DNA of 64,000 nucleotides from the NCBI GenBank assembly GCA_013368315.1, contig JAACJM010000345.1:1-64000 (forward strand), in the 5' to 3' direction. Below the pieces are notes generated by a model, which ran no database searches, was not told the origin of the DNA, and saw nothing but the letters and a program-made list of their open reading frames with translations. Positions 44,769 to 55,371 of the stretch are shown piece by piece; the first letter of the stretch is position 1; each line of letters starts with the position of its first letter. Source of the DNA: Tetrapyrgos nigripes. Lineage: Eukaryota > Basidiomycota > Agaricomycetes > Agaricales > Campanellaceae. The translations under genes and the position numbers were made by a program.

Positions 44769-46350
44769 GTGAGCTTGCCCATGAACAATGACTATCTCAG
44801 AATCCTTCATTGTGCTGTGAGTGCATTGCCTCAGTTCCTAATGTTAAATGCTGATGCTTATACTGCTGTCTTTAACAAACTGTCTGTGAGCAAGTTGAGT
44901 CTGTTGCATCATCATTTGGACAACTGCACTCCAAAAAAGCTACTCAAACCAGATTGTTTAAGGGTTGTGACTGGACTTTTAGTGTGCAAAGTTGCTTTGT
45001 TGAATTCCAAAGGTACCTATACCACAATGTGAGTTGGGCAGGTTTTGGGGTTCACTGAGATTGGACAATGTGTTGGACAGTAACTTCCAACCTACTGAAT
45101 GGCTATCAAACTGAACTGGATAAATGCTCTGGGCTTAGTGAGTTTGTTTCTGTTACCACTAGAACAACTCATCATCAACTGTTTTATTATATTTCAGAAA
45201 ACGATTTTTGGAGTGAATGTCAATCTTTACCAATGCTATTAGTACAGTTTTTCCAGGTTTGTTTCACAACACTGCTCAGCCTGTGCAATGATGATCTCAC
45301 TCAGTTGTTTTTGTTTTATTACCCATCCACTTCTTGTTCAATGTTTGATTCATTCAACTGTCAATCTATGACTTGGTCTATCTTGTCTTGAACGAAGGTC
45401 TGAATTTGTAATTCAGACACTGAACAGTGGTAGTTCAAGTTGGAAGAAGTTTCTGGAAAATGACTCGGAACCAGTGTCTAGTTGGCCTGAATTACCTCCC
45501 ATGTCCACAATGTTGTCCTGTCTTTCGTTATACTGAGAAAATACTATATATGTCCCTCCTCTAACTTGTCTTTCCTGTGCATGCAAAGATTGTGAGAGGT
45601 CAGGATGCATGTATCCTGTTGTTGACACACTGTCTTTGGATTTATTGAAACAGATTGGCCAGTTCATTTTAGCCCATACACCTGCCATCCGATTCAAATA
45701 TGATGATCCTGTTTTAGATGGTACTCTGGTGAACAAGAGCAGCATTGTCAACACTGAAGCTGGTTTTCAAACATATCTTTGCAAACCCTGTGGTTTGTCT
45801 CTCTCTAAGAGAAAAAAACCTGTCTTGTCTCTTGTCAACCATTTGTATTGTGGAGAATTACCAGCTCATCTTATATCTCTTGACATAACACAAGTGAAAG
45901 AAATGGTTTGTGTCATATATCATACAATGGTGCATGTCATTCAGCTATATGGATCTATTGATGAGAATCAGCCACGAATTCTTCATGGTAACACCTGCGC
46001 ATTTGAAATCAACACTGTATCAACTGCTAATGTTCTTCCTTGGGCACCTTCAGATTTGAATGGAATGCTGAACATAGTGGTTGTGGGTCCAAAGAAACTG
46101 ATGATTGAAGATCTTTGCAGAGTCAGGCAACTAAAAGTACACAAAACTGTGATCTATCTATTGGTCAACTTCTTGTATTTGAAGCTTCCAACATTTGACA
46201 AACATGTTCTAGATTTGTATCCAGATGACAATGTAATTCCTGGACTCCAAGAGTGTATTGTTTATGATCATACTTCCAATGCTGAGGAAATTTTTGATGC
46301 TGATTCTTCTTCTTTTGCTGAGCACCCTTCAACTGTCTTTATGGAGAAGA
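44769..46350 (+). pseudogene. Helitron N-terminal fragment (DUF6570 region)
   Basis: The open frame from about 45,600 contains a CKPCGLSLSKRKKPVLSLVN segment, a GELPAHL motif and a LLVNFLYL segment. These match the DUF6570 region found upstream of the rolling-circle helicase-like domain in agaric Helitron proteins. Weak ORFs at 44,769–45,390 fit the part before it but contain stops and frame changes. The reading frame runs directly into an LTR at 46,351, so Rep and Pif1 helicase domains are absent. Remaining sequence is a truncated relic. Confidence 0.65.
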
Positions 46351-46786
46351 TGTCAAGGTTGTCGATACACTCGAATAACCACCCAAGTCACACAGTTTGA
46401 AGACAGATACAAAGTGATTGATTGAGAGAAAGCAAAAGAGAAACAAGTAGGCTGACTATGCTCTACACAACATAGTACTAGTACAGAGCGGAGACAAAGT
46501 GAATGAACTAAAGGACTAACTAGAATGTCTAGTGGTTTATATAGATAGGAAAAAGATAGGAGAAATAGGAGAAACGTAGGAGGAAGTGGAGAAATGTAAG
46601 GTAAAGATAGGATCAATGGAATGGAAGATTGATTGACAGTTATTATAGAGTTTGACAGGTTTTATAAGGTTCGAAGTCAGTAATATAAGGTTTATCGAGG
46701 AAATGCAATAGATGAATGATCAGAAAATGGGTTCAATAATGTAGTAGAAGAGGAGGGAGGACAAAGAACTGTAGCAGTTCGTGACA
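46351..46786 (-). repeat. LTR of the chromovirus (3' LTR, minus orientation)
   Basis: On the minus strand it begins TGTCACGAAC right after a purine tract (AAAGAAGGGG) and ends …CCTTGACA, giving 5-bp TGTCA/TGACA termini over 436 bp. A promoter-like CTATATAAAC lies inside. It interrupts the Helitron frame. Confidence 0.75.
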
Positions 46787-47546
46787 TTACCCCTTCTTTA
46801 AGTTGTACTTTCACCTGGAGCACACATGTACTTCTCCAAATGTCTTCGAAACTAATTCCCATTGATTGTACCATGGATCCTTCCTGTATTAGGTTTGGTG
46901 GTTGATATGCATCTAGATGTTCTTGATGGAAGGTTTCAATCATCTCCTTCAATTTTGTCAAACCTGAAGCTGGTTCCCATGAATTTTCAGAGTCTGAGTA
47001 GTCCAACCATTCAACCGAATATTGCACTCCTCGATGATTCTTAGTTGGCTTTGAATCTAGAATCGCCTCTATGTCATACTTGTTATCTTCTGATAGTAAT
47101 TCCACTGGTTCCCCTGGATAGTTCACTCCATGAGCTTCAGTCTCCTTGTATGGTGATAGCAGTGAAGCGTGGAAGACTGGATGAATTTGCCAGGTGTTTG
47201 GCAGTTTGAGACAATATTTAACTTCACCAATTACGTCAGTGATTTCAAATAGTCCATGACGATGGTTAGCCAACTTAGCTTTTGGCCTAGTTTGCTTTAA
47301 GTTCTTTCCATCTAGTAGCACTTTATCCCCAACTTTGAACTTTAACCCTTCTTTTACATGGTCTATGTTCTGTCTTTTCATCAACTCTGCTGCTGTTGTT
47401 AAACTCGCTTTCAATTCTTCCTGTATTTCCTCTAAGTTTTGAAGGTGTTCTTCTACTTTCAGTACATGTGAAGAAGGATTGATTGAAGGAAAGAGTTGAG
47501 GAAGATATCCATGAAGTAATTTGAAAGGTGATTTCCCAGTGGCCAA
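46692..47546 (-). pseudogene. Ty3 element: integrase C-terminal region and chromodomain
   Basis: This 284-codon frame holds the end of the integrase (KFKVGDKVLLDGKNL, then LPNTWQIHPVFHASLL) and a chromodomain (YDIEAILDSK…YSVEWLDYSDSENSWEP). That places the element among the chromoviruses, whose chromodomain guides insertion to heterochromatin. The stop lies inside the adjoining LTR. A frame break separates it from the integrase core. Confidence 0.85.
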
Positions 47547-47626
47547 ATGTACTCAGTGTATGGTAAACCTTTGACCCAATCATCCTGATGATAGTTGCAG
47601 AACGTTTGTAAGTATTGTTCCAGTTC

Positions 47627-48361
47627 TTAATTGAACCTTTTGGTCTTGCTGTCTGTTTGGGGGTGATAAGCCATACTGAGAGCTGAGGTGATACCTAACT
47701 TAGTGTATATCCCTCTCATAACCTGGCTCGCGAATTGTGGTCCTTGATCTGATATCATTTTGTCCCATAGACCATACTGTCGCCAAGTGTTATTGAACAA
47801 ACCATCAATAGTACCATCACTATCAATATCTTTTTGGCAGGGAGAAATGACTACTGTCTTAGTTGACCAGTCAACTGTTATGTGAATTACATTAAAACCT
47901 TCACATTCTGGAAGATCTGTGATAAAATCGGGTGTGATGGTACCAAAGGGCCATTCTGGAACATTGTTCAGGACCAATGGTACATGTAATGGATGGTTTT
48001 GTGCCTTGGTCAATTGGCAAGTAGCACATCCTTTGACATAATCACAAATAAATACTGACATACCAGGCCACCAAAATTCCCTGCTAACTAGTTCATAGGT
48101 TTTGAACTGGCCTGGGTGTCTGGTGGTGAGACTATTGTGATGCATCTTGACTATGTCTCTTCGTAGTTGTTGGTCGTAGGGCATGTAGACTTTGCCTTGG
48201 AACAAAATAATCCCATCTTCATAATTCCATTCCTGTAGGTTCTTGACCAGTGAGTGTGGACCATTGTTTAAGATAACTTCAAGAGCACTCATGACTTCCT
48301 TGTCTTTCTTTGGACACTCTTTAATCCATCTTCTTAGTTCAGCATCTCCAATCACAATCAC
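47627..48361 (-). pseudogene. Ty3 element: integrase core, catalytically damaged
   Basis: The frame shows the HHCC zinc finger (HHNSLTTRHPGQFKTYELV … CATCQLTK), then the integrase core with the Asp residues in TPDFITDLP and SDQGPQF. The usual catalytic Glu in QTDGQTERVNQ is Lys here (QTDSKTKRFN) and a stop follows at once. The element is therefore non-functional. Confidence 0.85.
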
Positions 48362-48379
48362 TGACCCCGGTCTTGTAGC

Positions 48380-49757
48380 TCAAATTCTGAAGAACTTGGG
48401 GTCTAGTAACACTCTGTCCTTATTGTCGTCTTCGATCCCCTCTTTATGATCCGGTCTTCTAGAAAGAGGATCACTTCGATTAAGACTTCTGGGTTTATGG
48501 ATAAGGATGAAGTCGAATCTGGTAAGAAACAGAGCCATTCTTGCTTGTTGTCGGCTTAGTTTTTGAGAAGTGGTGAAGTACTCTAGATTTTTGATAGTAT
48601 GTGGTGCCCCTTCAAGATAGTGTCGCCAAGACTCCAATGCCCGTATGATCACTAACAACTCTTTATTGTGAATGTCATAGTTTCATTCAGTCTCAGATAA
48701 GGATTTTGATAGGTAAGCGACTGGATGCCACTTGTCATCTGATCCTTTCTGTGACAGAATACCTCCAGTGGCATAATCAGAAGCATCTACTTCTACTCGA
48801 TATGGTTTAGAATGATCAGGCATCAAAAGGACTGGTGAAGAAGTAAACACATCTTTGAGTGCCTGAAAGGCTTTTTCTGTATCAACACTCCACTTCCAAG
48901 GTTCATCCTTCTTTGTAAGATCAAAAAGCAGTTGAGCGATCTTAGAGAAATCATGTATAAAACGAAGATAGAAGTTTCCAAATCCCAGGAATGATTGAAC
49001 ATCTTTGACATTTTGTGGTGTTGGCCATTCAGTGACACCTTTGACTTTGATAGGATCCATTGCCAACATGTTGTGAGATACGATGAGACCTAGGAATTCT
49101 ACTGAGCTAGCTTCAAAGGTACACTTCTCTGGTTTGGCATAAAGGTCATTTTCCTGAAGTCGTGTGAGTACTTGTTTGACCATTTGTTGATGTTCCTCTA
49201 AAGTCTCTGTGAAGATCAAGATGTTGTCCATATAGATAACCACTTTTCCTGAATCAATGAGGTCCTTAAAAAGGGTATTCATCATTGCCTGAAATGTTGC
49301 AGGAGAGTTCATAAGACCAAAGAACATCACTATTGGTTCAAAAAGTCCCCTATTTGTCTTGAATGCCGCTTTCCACTCATTTCCTTCCTTTATCCACACA
49401 TTATTATATCCCCATCGAAGATCAATTTTTGAAAAGACTTGTGCTCCTTTGATTTGTCTACCAGCTCTGATATAAGTGGTAAAGGGTATTTGTTCTTTAT
49501 GGTCCCTTTGTTCAATGCTCAGTAGTCCTGTACGGGCGTAGCTTTCTGTCTTTCTTTTTAATGAAGAAAAAAGGACTTGCCATAGGAGACTTTGATGGTC
49601 TTATGTATTCCTTTTCTAAGTTCTCATCAATAAAATTGTCAAGTTCTTGTTGTTTGTTGGGAGATAAGGGATAGGTTTTGCAAGGGCAAGGTTCAAAGTC
49701 CAGCTTCAGCTCAATAGCATGATCCCATTCACCACTCAGTAGTTGTCTGAAGTTCAT
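48380..49757 (-). pseudogene. Ty3 element: reverse transcriptase and RNase H, broken
   Basis: Fragments in order: the RT N-terminus ([22 protein letters not shown]), the palm and thumb (FEPIVMFFGLMNSPATFQAMMN), and the RNase H-like domain (VEVDASDYATGGILSQ … KELLVIIRALESWRHYLEG). The catalytic motif reads YMDN instead of YMDD. Stops or frameshifts occur near 49,510, 49,400 and 48,680. Confidence 0.85.
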
Positions 49758-50023
49758 TTGTCAAAAACTGGTAAAAATGGATGATATTGGGACTGAATCT
49801 TATCTGTCAGTGATATGTCCTCTTTCATCTTCTGAGCTGCTTCTGCAAGTTCTTGAGCCTTGGTCAAATCCTGCATGGATAGGTAATTCCAAATCTGATG
49901 TCTGGTACTCCTCTTCCTTCCCAGCTTCTAATCCACTGGTTCGGAACATCCTTCCAATCGAAATCTTCTTCAGTAAAAATAGCTGTAGATTCTGAAGAAC
50001 GATGAAAGGTTCGAATAGGAAAT

Positions 50024-50640
50024 TCAACAACGCTGACCTGCAACCTTTGACTGTGCAATTGGTTTAAACCGTCTGATTGGTTCTGACCATTTCACTTGGT
50101 AGTCCTTGTGGTTGGTTCGTGGGTCAATAACAGTCAATTTGGGGAGTTTGGGTTTAGTGCGTAGGTTAAGGACTGGAGGTTGTCTTAAGGTACATGTCTT
50201 GGGACATCTAACTATATCCACCCGAGAAAATGACCAATCCACTTCTGGATTATGCTCCTCTAACCAATCAGGTACCAAGAATTATATTGTGATCTCTGAT
50301 GTCCGTAACATAGAATTTGGCTGTTTCTTCATGATACAATTTTCTGTCCTGAGAATAGATTCAAAGTTTTTGAATGGTGTAATGGTGTACCCATCCCATA
50401 GTGTTTTCGGAACCGTCGATGTTGCATACAGGGAAAGGGTTTTTGATACGAAGAAGGGTTAAATGATTTTCTCATGCAAAATAGCTGCTGATGATAATGC
50501 CTTCCACACCACTGTCTATTTAGAGCTTCTGCGATCGATTTTTTTGCCAGTGACTTTGCCAATAAGTTCAGTTTTTAAATGCCAGTTACAAGTGACTGCT
50601 GACATTCTTAATTCTGAAGGAAAGGTACGCTCACAAAAGG
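50024..50640 (-). pseudogene. Ty3 element: aspartic protease region, broken
   Basis: The minus strand carries a …DIRDHNIILGT…WLEEHNPEVDWSF stretch and an upstream part matching the retroviral-type protease of agaric Ty3 elements (NIDGSENTMGWVHHYTI, in shifting frames). Stops interrupt it. Gag and the expected 5' LTR in the same orientation are absent to the right. Confidence 0.65.
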
Positions 50641-50770
50641 GGTTTAACACATGGTATCAATTGCTCTTATACTGTCCGGTGTACTGTACAACTCCTCCTG
50701 ATGACGTAGCAGGGGAGTATTTCAAAAATCCATCATCTTCACCATGACATCCTTCAAATATACACTAGCT

Positions 50771-51051
50771 TGTTTCTACATTTCTCTACTTTCTCCTATG
50801 TTTCTCCTATTTCTCCAATCTTAATCCTAGCTTTTCCCTATCACTTATTCATTGTTCTTCTATATAAACTACTAGACATTCTAGTTAGTCCTTTAGTTCA
50901 TTCACTTCATCTCCGCTCTGTACTACTATTACAGCAGTGTAGAGCCTAGTCAGCTTACTTGTCCTTTCTTCTATCTCTCAATCTACTGTTTTGTATCCGT
51001 CTTCATACTGTGTGACTTGGGTGGCTATTGAGTGTATCAACAACCTTGACA
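50771..51051 (+). repeat. 5'-truncated LTR in inverted orientation
   Basis: This segment matches the left LTR's 3' two-thirds but in the opposite orientation. Shared landmarks are 'ctatataaac', 'gacattctagttagtcctttagttcattcact', 'gtgtgacttgggtgg' and the terminal 'accttgaca'. The first ~150 bp of the LTR are missing. An intact element would have a direct, not inverted, repeat here. Confidence 0.8.
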
Positions 51052-51595
51052 TTTTCAGTCTCAAATCATCATTTTCAGAATCTCATATTCTATGTCAGGA
51101 CATGTTTTGCTGTGGTGGCAGTGGTATGTTGATGGGCTGGAGTTGGGAGAAGTGGAATTTGAGGAGGAATAGGATTAGTATTGGAAGGGGTAGGAATAGG
51201 CTAGGATACTAGGTTGGATGAGCCAAGACTGGAGAGGTTTCTAGTTGTGTTTGTCTTATGTTTCCTGATCTAAACTAGAAGATGTAAATATAAAAGGCTC
51301 AGTGGCCTCCTGTAGACATAGAGTTTCTCAAGAATATGTTTATGTCTTGAGGTTGCTTTCCTGTTTTCTTTTCGTCTCTGCTCTTTTCTTGCCTATGACT
51401 TCTGAGGGGCCTTAATACCAGATTCCTCCCCTCCACAACACTTCCAGTCATTGGGATAGCTGGACCTGAGGGCCCTCTATACAAGGCACTCAAAGTCAAC
51501 AGTGATGACTTATGGTGATGGTGGTTGAGGAAGAACCCAGTTTGCAGATCTGGGTTTTCAGAATTATGAATATCCACTATGTCCACCACTGTGGC
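51052..51595. other. no gene seen
   Basis: Short unassignable ORFs only. A TATAAAAGG at about 51,288 could be a promoter for the degenerate ORF that begins near 51,620. Confidence 0.35.
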
Positions 51596-51619
51596 AGAAT
51601 GGAAAGTTTTATTCTTCCT

Positions 51620-52635
51620 TCACCATGACTCAAGGGTGCAAGAAGACTCAGAAGACCCCATGCCCCTTTGACTCTGGATTCTCAAAATTCGCAAACTACG
51701 AATATTGTCCTCAAGCGTGTCAGGGTAAGATTTTTTGCTTTACTGTTTTATGTTAAACTAATTATTCCTGCAGCTTGATGACCCTGGGGTGATCTCTCTC
51801 ACTGGCTATTCTGCAGGTAATTGGTCTAGCCCTCAATTCAACTGGGCAAGAAACTTTATCAAACCTGAGCTTTCCAGCAATGACAAGGAATCCCTTCATT
51901 ACCAACAAGCCTCTGTGTTTGCCTTAGCTTGGAATCTGATGCAAGGAAGATACCTCCTGAAATTATCAAGACTTTCAATGATTTCATTAAGAAGAATGAG
52001 CTGGTTAGGATGGATACTGGATATCTCAGTGGGAATGGTGCTGGAAAGGGATGATATTCTGCGTTTGTCAATGGCAAAGAGATTGTGTTTGAAGGTGCAG
52101 AACTCACCCCTCCTTCAGGAACTTGTAATGGGTTCAATTTATTCTTCACTGTCCAATACTCATGCAGTTTCAGATATATGCACTTTGAGAAATCACCTCA
52201 TCCTTGGGCTATCTCATGGAACACTCTGCGCATTGGTGGTCCTGAGAAGGGTGGTAACTTCTACAATGCCAAGTATGGCATTCATGTAGAGTCAGCCCCC
52301 AATACCTTGGTTACCTGGATGCCTGAGGATGCCCATGGCACCTCTCTCTTTGCTGTGGACCGCACTGATGACAATCCTCCATTCATTTCAGCTGGACTCT
52401 CATTCGTCACCTCCAATTGGCTTGTCTCAGCTTTCAAGAAAGCAAGAAACTGAGGTTTCAAACTTGATGAAGTTATGGAGAAGAGTAAGGAGTGGTTGGG
52501 TAAGGATATTTCACCTGAGAGGAAGCAAGGGATTGGCCAAAAAGTTGCAAGTGTGAAAGTGAATATTTCGAATCGCATGGCAAAGGTTGAGGGACTTAGT
52601 CCAAGGGCACTCAGGGCCAGAGCAAGGGAATTGTG
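51620..52635 (+). pseudogene. degenerate ORF of a repeated agaric family, possibly 2OG-oxygenase-like
   Basis: Three frames carry pieces of one protein: CFAxxSTTVA-type start (MTQGCKKTQKTPCPF), an intron near 51,722–51,774, ISLTGYSAGNWSSPQF, a frame change near 51,940, IIKTFNDFIKKNELVRMDTG, another change near 52,040, then FVNGKEIVFEGAELTPPSGTC. The last frame runs through HFEKSPHPWAISWNTLR, GGNFYNAKYGIHVES and WMPEDAHGTSL to a TGA at 52,451–52,453, beyond which the frame stays open to 52,635. The spaced H-F-E and late H-G-T motifs recall Fe(II)/2-oxoglutarate oxygenases that accompany some agaric transposons. This is a tentative reading. Confidence 0.4.
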
Positions 52636-53343
52636 AAAACTATAAACTTGTCAAGTATCTCATTGTAATGTAACTATACAAGTTTTCTATCAGTATCTAA
52701 TGTATGGTTGCTAATCTTCAGTTGTTGTGATTACTATCTAAGTAAGTGAGTAACTCATTTCCACATACCACATAACACTGCCATCCACTTCACCTTCAAA
52801 TCCTCCAATCCTTCACATTACAGTGCTCCATTCCTCCACCCTCATCTCATAACGCCATGCTGGACCTGCTACCCATGCATTGTCCATCTGATTCCCCCTC
52901 ATTCGAGTACAAAACCCGTTCCCTTACTCACTCACATGCTGTCTCTACATGTATACCAACTGTCTGCGCGACTACACACCCTTCTATGTATTCTCCTTCA
53001 CACTTAGTTTTGTAACTAGTTTTTTAATACCATTATCAGTACAATCTTAATTGTATAATTAAACCCTTGCCTGGCTCTGGACAGAGTCAGGGTCAGCATG
53101 CACCACACACTGCTTTAGGATCCGGTCTTGGGTAGACCAGCTGCACACCCCTTGTGTGTGGCTGAGATTCGCGGAGTGGATCAATAGATGCAAACAAAAA
53201 AGGTGCAGTTAACGCTGCCGCCATATCCCCAAAGTGGACTCACATCCTTCATTTCATTTGGACTCGTAATATTAACAAGACAGACGATAGTACGAGCCGT
53301 AACGATTACAGCTTCCATTAAGTATCCCATTAAATTTGCACCT
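52636..53343. other. intergenic
   Basis: AT-rich, no gene. It contains the second copy of the dispersed 39-bp repeat (53,176–53,214). The right end is the 3' flank of the GH114 gene. Confidence 0.45.
53176..53214. repeat. dispersed ~39-bp repeat, copy 2
   Basis: Partner of 43,300–43,338, differing at only a few positions. Confidence 0.6.
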
Positions 53344-54286
53344 TTAACATTCCTGATAAACATAGTCTTTCTCCCCCTTCTTCACAACCTCCACATCCCT
53401 AAAAATTACAGAAATCCGACTTCCCCTCTCCCTACACGCATCTTCCCAATTTGTCAACCCATCCTTGTCCAAATCTTCATTAAAATACTCAATCTCCAAC
53501 ATCGCATCTCCATACACCTTTTCATAAACATCACACTCCTCAAATTCCTCACACTGCTCAACCACAGCGAAATCAAACTCTGCTTCGCTCTTCGCCTGGG
53601 CGGCGATGCTTCCCGAATTCTTCTGTCCAAAAGCTAAACCGATTTCATGTGCGTGTGCCGTTAAAAGTTTGGCTAGTTCGAGATTGTTATCAACTGTGAG
53701 CAAACCGTTTGAGCGAGAATAGGTATCGAGGTTATCGGCTTCGATGGCGTTGAAGCCTTTGGATTGGCATTCGGAGATCCAGCCGTTGATGATGGTGGAC
53801 AGTTCGGCACGGTTGGAGGAGGTGGAAGTGTCAAGGAGAAATTCGTCTGGCCAGTCTGGGTCGATGAAGTAGGACCCGTCTTTTGCTCGGAGGAGGAGGT
53901 GGTCTCGTTCGGGTGCTGTGGGAGAGCAGAGTAACGCAAAAGTAAGATGTATATGAGAATGAGAATGACAATTAGCACGCGACAGGTGATTAAATTTGAA
54001 GAGAAAACTGACTTTGCCAGAAAGATGCTTCGTCGGGTTGGCTTTGGAACGCGTTCACGTAGCAGATGTTGTATTTTCCCGAAACGGGAGAGTCGGTACG
54101 ATCTCGAGTGACGACTTTCACGTCGCTAGCTGGTGTGTAGGCACCGCCGATTTGGTAGTCAAATTTGCCGTTGGTGGGGAGGGGTGTGATAGCGCGTTTG
54201 GCACCAACGGTGATAACAGATCCGGACGCGGAAGCGTTGGTACTAAAGAAGGAGAGTGCGATGAGGAGGAGGGAAGAGGGGATCAT
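53344..54286 (-). CDS. secreted GH114-type glycoside hydrolase
   Basis: GH114 enzymes are endo-acting alpha-galactosaminidases that cut galactosamine-rich polysaccharides such as fungal galactosaminogalactan. Two exons (54013–54286 and 53344–53915) join at a 97-bp intron into 282 codons. A signal peptide opens the protein (MIPSSLLLIALSFFSTNASA). The TIM-barrel family motifs follow: FDYQIGGAYTP, VVTRDRTDSP, YNICYVNAFQSQPDE, IDPDWPDEFLLDTS, GFNAIEADNLDTY, LAFGQKNSG and FDFAVVEQC. The acidic pairs in the D-P-D-W and E-A-D-N-L-D motifs are the likely active-site residues. Length is normal for the family. An upstream in-frame ATG exists, but only the 54,284–54,286 start places the signal peptide correctly. 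The gene looks intact although its surroundings are transposon-rich. Confidence 0.9.
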
Positions 54287-54872
54287 TGTGATTTGTAGAA
54301 ATTGAAAAAAAGTGTAGACTTGAAAGTGGGTGAAGCCTTCAACCAAGGGTGCCACAAGAGAATTTCGGAGAGCTGTGAACTCGGGGTGAGGCTTGAGCTG
54401 AAAGCACAACGACAACTTGAACGTACAGATCAATCTCATTGGGCCTTGGGCATTGGCCTTTTATACTTACTACTACTTAAGTAATTACTTCCGGGTACTA
54501 ACCCTGCACGACTTCGAGTGAGATCGACAGCGACCATGTGGTGGTAGTCATCGTCGTGAGTGTTAACCGCGTTTCACTTTGTGTTCTCTGACCCCCATCG
54601 TTTCGGCCCCCTTTTAAGTGAATGGTACTTGGGACTATTGAATGGGGACCACTTGATTCTTGTATACGGAAATATTTGCTATGTAGATGTCGGGCGGTTG
54701 GATCAAGATAGTCTCAATTGGGTAAGTGTATAGACCACTGCGGATAATCTGACTCTCCAGGCCTATTAGGGACGCTTAATTCTAAGGCGCGCACTCTCGA
54801 TCTCACTCTCAACCGTTACCAATCATTTGGCCGTCGCTATGGGTTATATATTGGGTGGTTTACCAGGGGCGG
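54287..54872. other. promoter side of the GH114 gene
   Basis: About 590 bp of intergenic DNA with no ORF of note. A 'tatata' occurs near 54,846. Confidence 0.4.
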
Positions 54873-54877
54873 GGGAA

Positions 54878-55366
54878 TGTAACAATCGCCCTAGATCCGT
54901 AGTACTTATCCGCCGTAGTCCGTAGTACTTCTAACTTCCGGTCTCTTTTATTTCCTTATTCATAGCCTCTCGTTCCTTCCAAGTCTCTTGTCATTGTATG
55001 ATCCAGACTAGTACTTAGTAGTAGTACACTAGCTGAATCAACTCGAACGCTACTGCTCATAGTCTTGTCCTAAGGCGCTTGGCTATATTCCCTTCTCTTA
55101 GCCTAGTCCCTTACAGTAGCCGAATCAAACTGTAAGGCACCAGGCTAAGGGAAGGGCATATAGCCCCAAGTGCCCTAGGACAAGACTATGAGCAGTAGTG
55201 TTCAAGTTGATTCAGCTAATGTACTACTACTAAATACAAAGCTTAAGTACTAGTCCGGATCATACAAATGACAAGAGGCTATGAATAAGGAAATAAAAGA
55301 GAGCAGAAGTTAGAAGTACTACAGACTATGGCGGATAAGTACTACGGATCTAGGGTAATTGTTACA
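54878..55366. mobile_element. near-complete palindromic element with LTR-like ends and 5-bp TSD
   Basis: The left arm 54,878–55,117 and right arm 55,129–55,366 are reverse complements along almost all of their ~240 bp, with scattered substitutions and two small indels. They surround an 11-nt loop. The termini are TGTAACAAT…ATTGTTACA, and the element is flanked by a perfect direct repeat GGGAA (54,873–54,877 and 55,367–55,371). There is no ORF. Ends of TG…CA with a 5-bp duplication are the signature of LTR/integrase insertion, whereas long arms are typical of foldback elements. Confidence 0.88.
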
Positions 55367-55371
55367 GGGAA

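Noticed and set aside
50463..50747. 94-codon plus-strand ORF between protease region and inverted LTR
   Set aside because: It is the antisense strand of the broken protease region; no independent coding signal.
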